From JALOOB01 sp040766655 (GTDB taxonomy: Bacteria > Chloroflexota > Anaerolineae > CG2-30-64-16), in contig JAXGQB010000010.1 in assembly GCA_040766655.1 (NCBI GenBank), positions 1-64,000 on the forward strand: a stretch of DNA of 64,000 nucleotides. Reading direction: 5' to 3'. A program made the position numbers and the translations under genes. Positions 1 through 8,672 of this stretch are shown in pieces. The notes beneath the pieces are model-generated. The model had not been told where the DNA came from. It did no database searches and was given only the letters and a program-made list of their open reading frames with translations. Within the stretch, counting starts at the first letter, position 1, and the number at the start of each line of letters is the position of its first letter.

Positions 1-63
1 GACACACAGGTCCGCCCCTACAGGATCACGGGTCGGGCAGCGGACACACGGGTCCGCCCCTAC
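1..63. repeat. Family B repeat, two direct copies
   Basis: Two near-identical 21-base units, at 1-21 and 43-63, each end in the CGCCCCTAC signature seen elsewhere in the window near 28.97, 30.55, 33.44, 37.12 and 44.44 kb. They lie just downstream of the enolase stop codon. No coding function is seen. Confidence 0.7.
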
Positions 64-74
64 GGCGTCGACGC

Positions 75-1364
75 CTACAGCCCGCGGAACGCGCTGCGGC
101 CCGCGTAGATTGCGGTATCCCCCAGCTCATCCTCGATACGCATGAGCTGGTTGTACTTCTCCACGCGCTCGGAGCGTGCCGGCGCGCCGGTCTTGAGCTG
201 GCCGGTCCCCATGGCCACGGTCAGGTCCGCGATGAAGGTGTCGCCGGTCTCGCCCGAACGATGCGACACCATGGCGGTCCAGCCGACGCGGCGGGCCATC
301 TCGATCGCGGCGATGGTCTCGGTCAGCGAGCCGATCTGGTTCAGCTTGATGAGCACGGAATTGGCCGACTTCTCGGCGATGCCGCGGCCAATGCGCTCGA
401 CGTTGGTGACGAACAGGTCGTCGCCGACCAGCTGGATCTTGTCTCCCAGCCTCTCCGTGACGAGCCGCCAGCCTTCCCAGTCGTCCTGGGCCAGGCCATC
501 CTCGAGGGAGATGATCGGGTATTGCGCTACCCAGGTGGCCCATAGGTCGACCAACTCCGCGGACGTGAGCTTCTTCCCGCCCTCGCGGCGCAGCAGGTAC
601 AGGCCATCCTCGTAGATTTCGCTGACCGCAGGATCGAGCGCGATGGCGATGTCCTCGCCCGGCTTGTACCCGGCCATCTCGATGGCCTTGAGGATCAGCT
701 CGATGGCCTCGGAGTTGGCGCCCAGCTTCGGTGCGAAGCCACCCTCGTCGCCCACGCCGGTGGTGAATCCCTTGCTCTTCAGCACGGATTTCAGCGCCTG
801 GTAGGTCTCGGAGCCCATGCGCACGGCTTCTTTAAAGGTTGGGGCGCCGATAGGCGCGACCATGAACTCCTGGAAGTCGGTGCTCTCGAAGCCCGCGTGC
901 GCGCCGCCGTTCATGATGTTCATCATCGGCACGGGCAGGGTGCGCGCGCCTGCGCCGCCCAGGTAGCGGTAGAGCGGCAGGCCGCACGCCTCCGCAGCCG
1001 CGCGGGCCACGGCCATGCTGGCGCCCAGGATCGCGTTCGCGCCGAGCTTCGCCTTGTTGGGAGTGCCGTCGAGGTCGATCATCGCCTGATCGACGCCGGC
1101 CTGATCCAGCGCGTCCATGCCGAACAACACTTCGGCGATCTCGTTGTTCACATGCTCGACTGCCTTGCTGACGCCCTTGCCGCCGTAGCGACCCTTGTCG
1201 CCGTCGCGCAGCTCGAGTGCTTCGTGCACGCCCGTCGATGCGCCGGAGGGAACGGCCGCGCGTCCCATTTCGCCGTCTTCCAGCCAGACTTCCACCTCAA
1301 CCGTGGGATTGCCGCGGGAATCAAGGATCTCACGCCCGTACACCTGGGTAATCATGGTCGACAT
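75..1364 (-). CDS. eno: Enolase (phosphopyruvate hydratase)
   Basis: A 429-residue enolase, full length for the family. It interconverts 2-phosphoglycerate and phosphoenolpyruvate in cytoplasmic glycolysis. Visible signatures are the N-terminal REILDSRGNPTVEVEV, the GASTG loop, VGDEGGFAP, the Mg-site region ISLEDGL, LIKLNQIGSLTE and the C-terminal SHRSGETGDTFIADL. The frame is open further upstream, but that extension runs through a palindromic repeat. The ATG at 1364 is chosen because it is preceded at normal spacing by an AGGAGG ribosome-binding site and gives the standard enolase N terminus (MSTMITQVYGREILDSRG). It is a single gene flanked by repeats on both sides. Confidence 0.97.
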   Translation of the reverse strand: MSTMITQVYGREILDSRGNPTVEVEVWLEDGEMGRAAVPSGASTGVHEALELRDGDKGRYGGKGVSKAVEHVNNEIAEVLFGMDALDQAGVDQAMIDLDGTPNKAKLGANAILGASMAVARAAAEACGLPLYRYLGGAGARTLPVPMMNIMNGGAHAGFESTDFQEFMVAPIGAPTFKEAVRMGSETYQALKSVLKSKGFTTGVGDEGGFAPKLGANSEAIELILKAIEMAGYKPGEDIAIALDPAVSEIYEDGLYLLRREGGKKLTSAELVDLWATWVAQYPIISLEDGLAQDDWEGWRLVTERLGDKIQLVGDDLFVTNVERIGRGIAEKSANSVLIKLNQIGSLTETIAAIEMARRVGWTAMVSHRSGETGDTFIADLTVAMGTGQLKTGAPARSERVEKYNQLMRIEDELGDTAIYAGRSAFRGL

Positions 1365-1457
1365 CGTACTGCCTCCTGAATTGATGATGAATTGATAGAG
1401 ATGCCAGAGCAAGGAGATTATAGCACAGGTGGGGGAGGGAACGAATTTGAAGGCAAA

Positions 1458-1547
1458 AAGTGCCGGGCACCTCGCAGGTGCCCGGCACTTGAGGGTCGTT
1501 ACTTTTTTGGGCATAAGTGCCGGGCGCCTCACAGGTGCCCGGCATTT
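1458..1547. repeat. Family A palindromes, two hairpin units
   Basis: Two GC-rich palindromes lie between the cytochrome stop codon and the enolase start. The first (1458-1490) is perfect, with 15-base arms (AAGTGCCGGGCACCT and its complement) around a 3-base loop. The second (1514-1547) has a few mismatches. They fill most of the gap and could fold as RNA hairpins downstream of the cytochrome gene, but no T-run follows. The same unit recurs near 4.1, 4.2, 15.0, 25.25 and 25.36 kb. Confidence 0.85.
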
Positions 1548-1554
1548 GGGGACT

Positions 1555-3780
1555 CTACTTCTTCACTTCGGGGCGCACCATCCCGGTCAGATCGACCTTG
1601 ATGCCGCCCTTGCCCAAGTCCTCCAGGGTGTCGTAAAGGAGTTGGCCGGCGTACTTCGCGTTGTGCGCGAACATGCCCGGATCCTTCTGGACATACTGGT
1701 AGTTGTAGGCCGCCTTCAGCAGGCGCGGGGTCCAGGCAGCGTAGCCGGCCTCACCCTCGTCCACCTTGCCGTTGGCGTTCGCATCCGCGAAGAAGTACGG
1801 GTAGGCATGCGAATCGTAGAGGATGGGCGCCTTGAGGACGTCCTTCGCGTACAACTGCATGGCCGCGTACACCTTCTCGACCTGCGCATCGATCTCCGCC
1901 TTGATCGGCTCCTTCACGTCCTTGTCGCCGTCCAGGTCGGCCGCCAGGATGCGGATCTCGTCGGCCGACTTGATGCCGGCGTGGCAGGTCGTGCAGGTGT
2001 CGAGGCTCAGCTCGAGCGCATGCGGGTTGTGGCAGCCCGTGCAGGTGTCGAAGCCCGGCACGTGCGCGAACTTGCCGACGTATTCCTTCTCCGCGTACTC
2101 GTACGCGCCCTGGGCATCCGTGCCGAACAGGGACGCACCCGCGGCGAAGTAGTGCACGTTCTGGAAGCGCAGCGCCCGCTCAGGCGCCTTGTCCTCTTCG
2201 AGGCCCTTGATCGCCGCATTCACCGTCGCGGTGGACGCGCGGCCCTGGTGGCATTCGAGGCACAGGTTGGCTGCCGCAGGCTCATCCGCCTCGGTGCTGA
2301 AGGTGACGCTCTTGCCGCTCGGGAACGGCACGCTGGTGACCGCATACAGCGCCGGCCACTCGCCCTCGGGGTCGTGACAGGTGGTGCAGGCCAGACCGTT
2401 GGACGGCTCCGCAGCCACCACACCGGTGGTGCGCACGCTGCTGCCCGCGACCGCGACCGTGCCCGCGTTCTCGATGAACTGGGGCAGGCCCGCGGCCGAG
2501 TGGCACTTGGCGCAGTCAGCCGGCACAGTGCCGTCTTCGTCCCAGTGGCGGAACGCTTCGGAGGTGCCGTCGAAGTGGCCCACGTCGTTGCGGGCCGCAG
2601 CCTCGATGTCGACCGGCTTCGCGAGCGCGGTGTTGAGGTCCGCGATCGAGTCGTGCATCAGCTGGATGACGTACTTGGCGTTGTGCGCGAACGCACCCGG
2701 ATCCTTAGCCGCCACCTGGTAGTTGTACGCGGCCTTCAGCAGGCGTGCGGTCCAGGTGCTGTAGCCCTTCTCGCCCTCGTCGGCCTTGCCGTTGGCATTG
2801 GCGTCCGCGAACCAGTAGGGATAGGCTGCGGGGTTGTAGGCGATGTCGGCCTTCGCGACTTCCTTGGCATAGGCCGCCAGGGCCTGGCTGAGCTTCTCCT
2901 GCAGGCCGGCATACTCCTGGCCGATGCCTTCCTCCGCGTCGCCGTCGCCGTCGTAGTCCATCAGGGAGCCGGCCTCGCGGATGTCCGCCAGGTCCTCAGC
3001 CGTCTTGACGTCCACGTGGCATGCCTGGCAATCCTCGAGCTTGAGCTCGAGCGAGTGCGAGTCGTGGCAGCCGTTGCAGGTGTTGAACGGCGCCGGATGC
3101 TCGAACTTGCCGTCGTAGCTCAGGCCGTCGTACTCGTAGCCGCCCTTGGCCAGCGTGCCGTACTGGGTGGCTGCGGCCGCGAAGTAGTGCACGTTGCGGA
3201 AGCCGAAGGTCGTGGTCACGGTCTTACCGTCCGTGGTCGTCACGAGCGGCTTGACCACCGTGTCCAGGTCCTTTTCGGTCAGCTTGAAGGTGTCGGTGAT
3301 CTGCTTGTCGACGCTCACCTTGGACTCGCGGCCCTGGTGGCACTCCATGCAGCGGGACTCGTCGCCCAGGCCGGTCAGCTCGATGCCGGACGGGAAGACG
3401 ACGCTGTCCTTGGCGATGGTGGCCGAGTTGTGGCAGGCCACGCAGTCGACCACGGTGTTCACCGGCGCGGCCTCGTCGACCATGCCGGCCTCGCTGCCGT
3501 CAGCGCCCAGGAAGTCCTGGTAGCCGGCGGAGCTGTGGCACTTGGCGCAGGATGCAGGTACTTCCTGCGGGTCTTCTTCATCCCAATGCCGGAACGACTC
3601 CGATTCGAAATCGGCATGGGGCGAGGCCATCCATTCTTCGAGCGCGGGGATGGTCGGGGCCTTGGTGTCCACGACCGGGGCATCTGTCTGCGTGGCCGGC
3701 TCGGCGTACGCGACGGCGAATACGCCGGCGAGCAACGCCACCACGGCCAGGACAGCAGCCAGTTTGGACCAGTGCTTCAT
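1555..3780 (-). CDS. Secreted decaheme c-type cytochrome (duplicated pentaheme)
   Basis: A 741-residue exported protein. An N-terminal signal peptide (about residues 1-26, hydrophobic core then AYA) precedes ten CxxCH heme c sites near residues 78, 113, 144, 235, 251, 423, 465, 507, 580 and 596. The first five and last five sit in two similar halves. Each half begins FRHWDE...CAKCH, has an NVHYFAA stretch, two closely spaced heme sites, then FADANANGK and FAHNAKY. Each half also carries Asp-rich loops (DYDGDGDAEE, DLDGDKDVKE, DANANGKxDEGE) that resemble calcium-binding EF-hand loops. The start ATG at 3780 has an AAGGAGG site. Inferred role: extracytoplasmic electron transfer; the partner is not evident, and no quinol-oxidising membrane subunit is adjacent. 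No C-terminal anchor is seen. Confidence 0.93.
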   Translation of the reverse strand: MKHWSKLAAVLAVVALLAGVFAVAYAEPATQTDAPVVDTKAPTIPALEEWMASPHADFESESFRHWDEEDPQEVPASCAKCHSSAGYQDFLGADGSEAGMVDEAAPVNTVVDCVACHNSATIAKDSVVFPSGIELTGLGDESRCMECHQGRESKVSVDKQITDTFKLTEKDLDTVVKPLVTTTDGKTVTTTFGFRNVHYFAAAATQYGTLAKGGYEYDGLSYDGKFEHPAPFNTCNGCHDSHSLELKLEDCQACHVDVKTAEDLADIREAGSLMDYDGDGDAEEGIGQEYAGLQEKLSQALAAYAKEVAKADIAYNPAAYPYWFADANANGKADEGEKGYSTWTARLLKAAYNYQVAAKDPGAFAHNAKYVIQLMHDSIADLNTALAKPVDIEAAARNDVGHFDGTSEAFRHWDEDGTVPADCAKCHSAAGLPQFIENAGTVAVAGSSVRTTGVVAAEPSNGLACTTCHDPEGEWPALYAVTSVPFPSGKSVTFSTEADEPAAANLCLECHQGRASTATVNAAIKGLEEDKAPERALRFQNVHYFAAGASLFGTDAQGAYEYAEKEYVGKFAHVPGFDTCTGCHNPHALELSLDTCTTCHAGIKSADEIRILAADLDGDKDVKEPIKAEIDAQVEKVYAAMQLYAKDVLKAPILYDSHAYPYFFADANANGKVDEGEAGYAAWTPRLLKAAYNYQYVQKDPGMFAHNAKYAGQLLYDTLEDLGKGGIKVDLTGMVRPEVKK

Positions 3781-4294
3781 GGTTCCTCCTTGATTGAAGC
3801 GTGCTAGGTTCGATCTGGTTGGTAGTGGTTATGCGTCTCTGTCGATTGCGTGCGTGTCACCTCCTCGTTCAAATGCATCGTTCGAACCGGGCGGGTCGAA
3901 TCGCTCCGTGGGACAACGGGCGATCCGTATGCGTTGATGAAGATGATGCCTGGCAGCGCCCGATTTCGGCCGATGCGCCCGGACCTTCGTCGAAGTAATG
4001 CGTGGCGTGCATGGCCGGGATGGGATGGAATATTACCCTAACTGGCCTGTTTCGCCAAACCGCCGCAAGTGCCAAAAAGCACGGGCCGCGCGGGGTGCCT
4101 TTCATTTTTAGGTGCCGGGCACCCTCGAAGGTGCCCGGCACCTGTTTGCCCCGTGGCCGCGGGGTGGAGCAAGCCCTTTTGTCTTTAGGTGCCCGGCACT
4201 TCGAAGTGCCGGGCATCTGGACTGCCCGTGAGCCTTTCGCGAAAGGGCAGCTTGCGGGTACAATAAGCGCAGCTACACGAGGCGGAGGATTACG
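3781..4294. other. Intergenic region with family A repeats
   Basis: About 510 bases between the divergent cytochrome and MoaD-like genes. Bases 3781-4080 contain no convincing gene; reading frames here are short or antisense. The second half holds two family A palindromes and a CCTTTCGCGAAAGG hairpin near 4233-4246. A TACAAT hexamer at 4259-4264 could be the -10 element for the MoaD-like gene, but no good -35 element is visible. Confidence 0.5.
4110..4218. repeat. Family A palindromes, two units
   Basis: Two palindromes, 4110-4143 and 4187-4218, each pairing a GTGCCGGGCAC core with its inverted copy GTGCCCGGCAC. The order of core and inverted copy is reversed between the two units. They are separated by about 43 bases. 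Confidence 0.85.
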
Positions 4295-4570
4295 GTGCGA
4301 ATCAAGGTCTATGCGACGTTGCGCGATCTGATGGGCGGCGCGGTCCACGATATGCCCGCGCCGGAGGGCGCGACGGTGGGCGACATGGTGCAGCGGCTGG
4401 TCGAGCTCCACCCGGCCCTGGGCGAGAAGCTGTGGGATGTCGAGGGGCGGCTCACCGGCTACATCACGGTCTTTCTCAACGGGCGCTCGGTCGAGTACCT
4501 GCAAGGGCTGGACACACCCGTCAGCGAGCGCGACGCGCTGAGCCTCTTCCCTCCGGTGGGCGGGGGTTGA
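4295..4570 (+). CDS. MoaD/ThiS-family ubiquitin-like sulfur carrier
   Basis: A 91-residue protein with a GTG start behind a GGCGGAGG site. It has the beta-grasp pattern of MoaD/ThiS (MRIKVYATLRDLMGG..., VFLNGRSVEYLQG..., ALSLFPPVGGG) and ends in the diagnostic C-terminal Gly-Gly that is thiocarboxylated in these carriers. Family members deliver sulfur for molybdopterin, thiamine or related cofactor synthesis. No moaE, thiazole or other cofactor genes are adjacent, so the pathway cannot be assigned; MoaD is the closest match by eye. It stands alone between repeats and the transporter promoter. Confidence 0.85.
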   Translation: MRIKVYATLRDLMGGAVHDMPAPEGATVGDMVQRLVELHPALGEKLWDVEGRLTGYITVFLNGRSVEYLQGLDTPVSERDALSLFPPVGGG

Positions 4571-4659
4571 TTGCCTGCGCCAGGGGATCAGGCTCTGCTT
4601 TGAATGTGATTTGTGTCACAATAATTGAACCTTGACTGCGCGTTTGTGGCCATTGTTAC

Positions 4660-4688
4660 TTGACATGCGCATGTCGAAATGCTATTCT
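4660..4688 (+). promoter_or_regulatory. Sigma-70-type promoter of ABC operon 1
   Basis: TTGACA at 4660-4665 and TATTCT at 4683-4688, separated by 17 bases. It lies about 70 bases upstream of the first binding-protein gene. The -35 hexamer matches consensus perfectly. Confidence 0.7.
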
Positions 4689-4758
4689 GAGGCTATCTAG
4701 CGCCTTAGCAACGGCTAAGTGTCGGAGTTCCCCTTCCACATTCTTTCAGGAGGAGAAA

Positions 4759-7371
4759 ATGTCGATGAAGAGGCTGTCGGTATTGCTGGGCGTCCTGGTG
4801 ATCTTCAGCATGGTCTTGACTGCGTGCCCCGCGCCCGCCCCACAGGTCGTCGAGAAAGTCGTGACCCAGGTGGTGGAAGTGGAGAAGGAAGTCAAGGTCA
4901 TCGAGACCCAGGTCGTCGAGACGGTCAAGGAAGTCGAGAAAGTCGTCGAAGTCGAAAAGATCGTCGAAGTCGAGAAGCCCGAAGAGCCGGTGGATCGCAG
5001 CGGCGCATGGCTCGACACCATCGTGATCGTCGAGGAACCCTCGTCCGATGCTGCGGTCAGCCGCCTGCAGACCGGGGACATCGACCTGTTTGCCTACACC
5101 GTGAGCAACAAGGAAGTCGCCGCGAAGGTTGATGCTGACCCGACCCTGGGCTCCTACAAATCCTACGGCTCCTACAACGAGCTCACCTTCAACCCCGCCG
5201 GCCCCGTCTTTAGCGGAACCGGCAAGCTGAACCCGTTTGGCGTGCCCGCGATTCGCGAGGCCATGAACTACCTGATCGACCGCACCTACATTGCGGAAGA
5301 GATCATGGGCGGCCTGGCCACGCCCCGCTGGCTGCCGTTCAACATCGCGTCCACCGACTACGTCCGCTCGGCAGACGTGGCCCGCCAACTCGAGCTGAAG
5401 TACGCGTACGATCTCGAGAAGGCCAGGGAACTCATCACCGCTGAGATGGAGAAGATCGGCGCAACCGTCGTCGACGGCAAGTTCCAGTTCGAGGGCGAAC
5501 CGGTCGAGATCATCGTCCTGATCCGCACCGAGGATGAGCGCCGCCTGATCGGCGACTACGTCGCCAACCAGCTCGAAGCGATCGGTTTTGCGGCCACCCG
5601 CGACTACAAGGCGGCCGCGGACGCATCGCCCATTTGGCAGCGGACCGACCCGAACGAAGGCAAGTTCCACATCTACACCGGCGGCTGGATCACCACTGCC
5701 GTGCCGCGCACGCTGGTCGACAACTTCAGCTTCTTCTACACGGCCCGCGGCCTGGGCGTCCCGCTCTGGCAGGCTTACACGCCGTCGGAGGAATTCGACG
5801 CGCTGGCCGAGAAGCTCGAGAACAACGACTACACGAGCATGGAAGAGCGCAGCGAGCTGATGGCGAAGGCCCTGGAACTGGCCCTGCAGGACTCCGTCCG
5901 GCTCTGGCTGGTCGATCGCGCCAGCATCACGCCCAAGCGCGCCGAGGTCCAGACCGCGTACGACCTGTACGGCGCGGTTTACGGAACCCCGCTGTGGGCC
6001 CGCACCATCCGCCGCGAGGGCGAGGTGGGCGGCTCCATGAAGATCGCGATGCCCAGCATCCTGACCGAGCCGTGGAACCCGATCGGGGCCACCTCCTGGG
6101 TCTACGACGCGATGATCATCCGTGGCACCACCGATACGGGCGTCATCGCTGACCCATACACCGGCCTGCAGCTGCCGAACCGCATCGAGAAGGCCGAGGT
6201 CCTCGTCGAGGAAGGCGTGATGATGTCCAAGACCCTCGACTGGCTGACCCTCGACACCGCACCGTCCATCGAGGTTCCGGCCGATGCGTGGGCCGACTGG
6301 GACGCCGAGGCGCAGAAGTTCATCACCGCGGGCGAGAAGTACACCGAGACGATGACCGCCAAGGCGAAGGTCACGGTGCACTACCCGGCCGACTTCGGCG
6401 GCGTGAAGTGGCACGATGGCAGCCCATTCACGGCGGCCGATGTGATCTACCGGTTCATCACGCAGTTCGACCGCGCGAAGGAAGCCAGCCCGATCTACGA
6501 CGTCTCGTTCGTGCCCGACTACGAGTCGTTCATGAGCACGTTCAAGGGCATGAAGGTCCTGTCGGCCAACCCGTTGGTCTTCGAATACTACACTGACAGC
6601 ACCTACCTGGATGCTGAAGACACTGTCATCACCTGGTACCCCGCGTGGGACTACGGCGCGGGCGCATGGCACAACACCCACCTCGGCGCACTGGTCGAGG
6701 CGGCTGGCGGCGCGGCGTTCTCTGCTGCTAAGGCTGACGAGAAGCAGGTCGAATGGCTGAGCTACATCGCCGGTCCGACTCTGGATCTGATGAAGGCCCA
6801 GCTGCCGAACGCCACGATCACGGAGACGATGCCGTACTCGCCGACGCTGTCCGAGTTCATCACGGCGGACGAGGCTGCGGCCCGCTGGACGAATCTGACC
6901 GAGTTCAACCGCCGCTACGGCCACTTCTGGGTTGGCACCGGCCCGTTCTACCTGGAGCGCGCGTTCCCGGTCGAGGGCACCATCCTGCTCCAGCGCTTCG
7001 CGGATAATCCGGATGCGGCGGACCGCTGGGCCCGCTTCGGCCAGGCCGCGATCGCTGAGGTCGAGGTCGAAGGCGCCAGCCGCGTGACGATCAACCAGGA
7101 AGCCGCGTTCGACGTGCTGGTCACGTTCAACGAGGCGCCGTACGCACAGGCCGACATCGAGCAGGTGAAATACCTGGTCTTCGACGCGAACGGCGCGCTG
7201 GCTGCGACCGGCGAGGCTGCGGCGGTCGAGGACGGCAAGTGGCAGATCAAGCTGGCCCCGGATGTGACGGGCAAGCTGGAGGCCGGCTCGAACAAGCTCG
7301 AGGTCGTCGTCGTGTCCAAGCTGGTCGCGGTTCCGTCGTTTGCGTCTGCGCAATTCGTCACCGCACCCTGA
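4759..7371 (+). CDS. Solute-binding lipoprotein, family 5, circularly permuted (SBP1)
   Basis: An 870-residue exported lipoprotein: signal peptide, lipobox LTAC with lipidated Cys23, then a Val/Glu/Lys-rich linker to about residue 75. ATG 4759 has an AGGAGG site. Family-5 (DppA/OppA) segments are present but out of order. Residues about 75-420 match the second half of a normal protein (TIVIVEEPSSDAAVSRLQTG, then AIREAMNYLIDR). Residues about 424-760 match the usual N-terminal half (MKIAMPSILTEPWNPIG, GVKWHDGSPFTAADVIYRF, WVGTGPFYL). The chain therefore begins where a canonical protein would be in its middle. About 110 C-terminal residues look like an extra Ig-like beta domain. Likely ligand: peptide or other oligomer, unproven. 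It is the first gene of ABC operon 1. Confidence 0.88.
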   Translation: MSMKRLSVLLGVLVIFSMVLTACPAPAPQVVEKVVTQVVEVEKEVKVIETQVVETVKEVEKVVEVEKIVEVEKPEEPVDRSGAWLDTIVIVEEPSSDAAVSRLQTGDIDLFAYTVSNKEVAAKVDADPTLGSYKSYGSYNELTFNPAGPVFSGTGKLNPFGVPAIREAMNYLIDRTYIAEEIMGGLATPRWLPFNIASTDYVRSADVARQLELKYAYDLEKARELITAEMEKIGATVVDGKFQFEGEPVEIIVLIRTEDERRLIGDYVANQLEAIGFAATRDYKAAADASPIWQRTDPNEGKFHIYTGGWITTAVPRTLVDNFSFFYTARGLGVPLWQAYTPSEEFDALAEKLENNDYTSMEERSELMAKALELALQDSVRLWLVDRASITPKRAEVQTAYDLYGAVYGTPLWARTIRREGEVGGSMKIAMPSILTEPWNPIGATSWVYDAMIIRGTTDTGVIADPYTGLQLPNRIEKAEVLVEEGVMMSKTLDWLTLDTAPSIEVPADAWADWDAEAQKFITAGEKYTETMTAKAKVTVHYPADFGGVKWHDGSPFTAADVIYRFITQFDRAKEASPIYDVSFVPDYESFMSTFKGMKVLSANPLVFEYYTDSTYLDAEDTVITWYPAWDYGAGAWHNTHLGALVEAAGGAAFSAAKADEKQVEWLSYIAGPTLDLMKAQLPNATITETMPYSPTLSEFITADEAAARWTNLTEFNRRYGHFWVGTGPFYLERAFPVEGTILLQRFADNPDAADRWARFGQAAIAEVEVEGASRVTINQEAAFDVLVTFNEAPYAQADIEQVKYLVFDANGALAATGEAAAVEDGKWQIKLAPDVTGKLEAGSNKLEVVVVSKLVAVPSFASAQFVTAP

Positions 7372-7459
7372 CAACAGGCTGACGGGTCACAGCCTGGCGA
7401 TGCGTAGGATTCTTACGTAACCCAGGTCTGTGGCCTGGATTCTCTTGCACGCAACTAGA

Positions 7460-7492
7460 AGACAGGGGCGAGGCAACGCCTCGCCCCTGTCT
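7460..7492 (+). promoter_or_regulatory. Intercistronic hairpin after SBP1
   Basis: A perfect 14-bp stem (AGACAGGGGCGAGG and its complement) with a 5-base loop, between the binding-protein and permease genes. No T-run follows. It is more likely an attenuator or mRNA-stabilising hairpin that lowers permease relative to binding protein than a full terminator. Confidence 0.6.
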
Positions 7493-7523
7493 GCACCCCG
7501 GATCGTTCACTTGCGAGGAAGCG

Positions 7524-8672
7524 ATGACCGAAGCAAGCCTCCCCCCGTCTTCGAATGAAGCTACAGCTGCGGCGCTGCAGAGACGCGCCTGGATGGGCAC
7601 GCTGAGCCGGCTGGCCAAGTACACGGCCGTGCGGGTGGTCGTCCTGTTTGTAACGGTGACGATCGCCATCTACCTGACCATCCTCATCGCGAATATGGGC
7701 GGCTACGTGGATGAGATCCGCAAGGGCGAGATCTTCGAGCGGATCTCCATCTCGGTCAGTCTGAACAAGACGTATGAGAACCTGACGGTCGCGCAGCGCA
7801 GGGAACTCATCGACCAGTTCGTCGCCCTCGAGGAGCATCGCCTGGGCCTCGACAGGCCCTTCATCGTGCGCAGCTTCGGCTTCCTCAAGGATGCCCTGAC
7901 CCTCAACCTGGGGCGCGCCCAATACTTGACCAGCGACAGCGGCTCGAAGCAGGTGCGCCTGATCATTCTGGAACGCCTGCCGTCGACCCTGGTCCTGATG
8001 GGGACGTCGCAGATGCTGCTCTTCTTCCTGAGCATCTTCCTGGCGTTGGCGTTGTCGCGACGCTACGGGAGCGTCGTCGACAGGGCGGTCATCGCACTCG
8101 CGCCCACCGGCGCGGCGCCGGCATGGTTCTACGGCCTGTTCCTGCTTCTGCTCTTCGCTGCGTGGCTTGGCTCGCTGCCGTTCGGGGGCATGGTGGCCGC
8201 GCCGCCGCCCAAGGAGCCGCTGAACTACGCGCTCAGCCTCATGAAGCACCTGATCCTGCCCGTGACCGCGTGGCTGCTGAGCGCGGGCATCCTGACCATC
8301 TACAACTGGCGCACCTTCTTCCTGATCTACTCGAGCGAGGATTACGTGGACATGGCCAAGGCCAAGGGCCTGACGTCACGTGCCATTGAGCGCCGTTACA
8401 TCCTGCGCCCCACGCTGCCGACCATCGTCACCAGCTTCGCACTGACCCTGATCGCCCTGTGGACCGGGGCCATCATCCTGGAGACGGTGTTCAACTGGCC
8501 CGGCATCGGCCGGCTCAATTTCCGGGCCATCGGCCTGTACGACACCCCCGTCATCGTGGGCATCTCGATCATCTATGCCTATCTGCTGGCGATCACGGTC
8601 TTCCTGCTCGATTTCGTCTATGCGCTCGTCGATCCCCGGGTCAAGGTGGGGGGCGGAGGCACGAAGGCATGA
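7524..8672 (+). CDS. ABC peptide-type permease, DppB-like
   Basis: A 382-residue inner-membrane permease of the binding-protein-dependent transport family. The N-terminal TM helix (about residues 37-57) is followed by a roughly 110-residue extracytoplasmic region and a C-terminal block of about five TM helices. The EAA-type ATPase-contact loop is visible as YVDMAKAKGLTSRAI, followed by the typical TGAIILETVFNWPGIGRL and the ending DFVYALVDPRVKV. ATG 7524 has a GAGGAAG site. It is longer than the usual 300-340 residues, mainly in the first external loop. The stop overlaps the next start (ATGA), so translational coupling is likely. Confidence 0.93.
   Translation: MTEASLPPSSNEATAAALQRRAWMGTLSRLAKYTAVRVVVLFVTVTIAIYLTILIANMGGYVDEIRKGEIFERISISVSLNKTYENLTVAQRRELIDQFVALEEHRLGLDRPFIVRSFGFLKDALTLNLGRAQYLTSDSGSKQVRLIILERLPSTLVLMGTSQMLLFFLSIFLALALSRRYGSVVDRAVIALAPTGAAPAWFYGLFLLLLFAAWLGSLPFGGMVAAPPPKEPLNYALSLMKHLILPVTAWLLSAGILTIYNWRTFFLIYSSEDYVDMAKAKGLTSRAIERRYILRPTLPTIVTSFALTLIALWTGAIILETVFNWPGIGRLNFRAIGLYDTPVIVGISIIYAYLLAITVFLLDFVYALVDPRVKVGGGGTKA

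Noticed and set aside
1429..3807. A 792-codon open frame on the plus strand opposite the cytochrome gene
   Set aside because: It is antisense to a gene with ten CxxCH motifs and a good ribosome-binding site. The translated frame has the Arg/Val/Leu-rich composition typical of GC-rich shadows.
3869..4504. A 211-codon minus-strand open frame crossing family A repeats and the MoaD-like gene
   Set aside because: It is antisense to the MoaD-like gene, runs through palindromes and has no start signals or recognisable domain.
4840..4985. Short direct repeats in DNA near the start of SBP1
   Set aside because: They encode the Val/Glu/Lys linker of the lipoprotein in frame, so they are coding repeats and not an array or regulatory tandem.
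4705..7374. An 889-codon minus-strand open frame over SBP1
   Set aside because: Antisense shadow of a lipoprotein gene with promoter, ribosome-binding site and lipobox.
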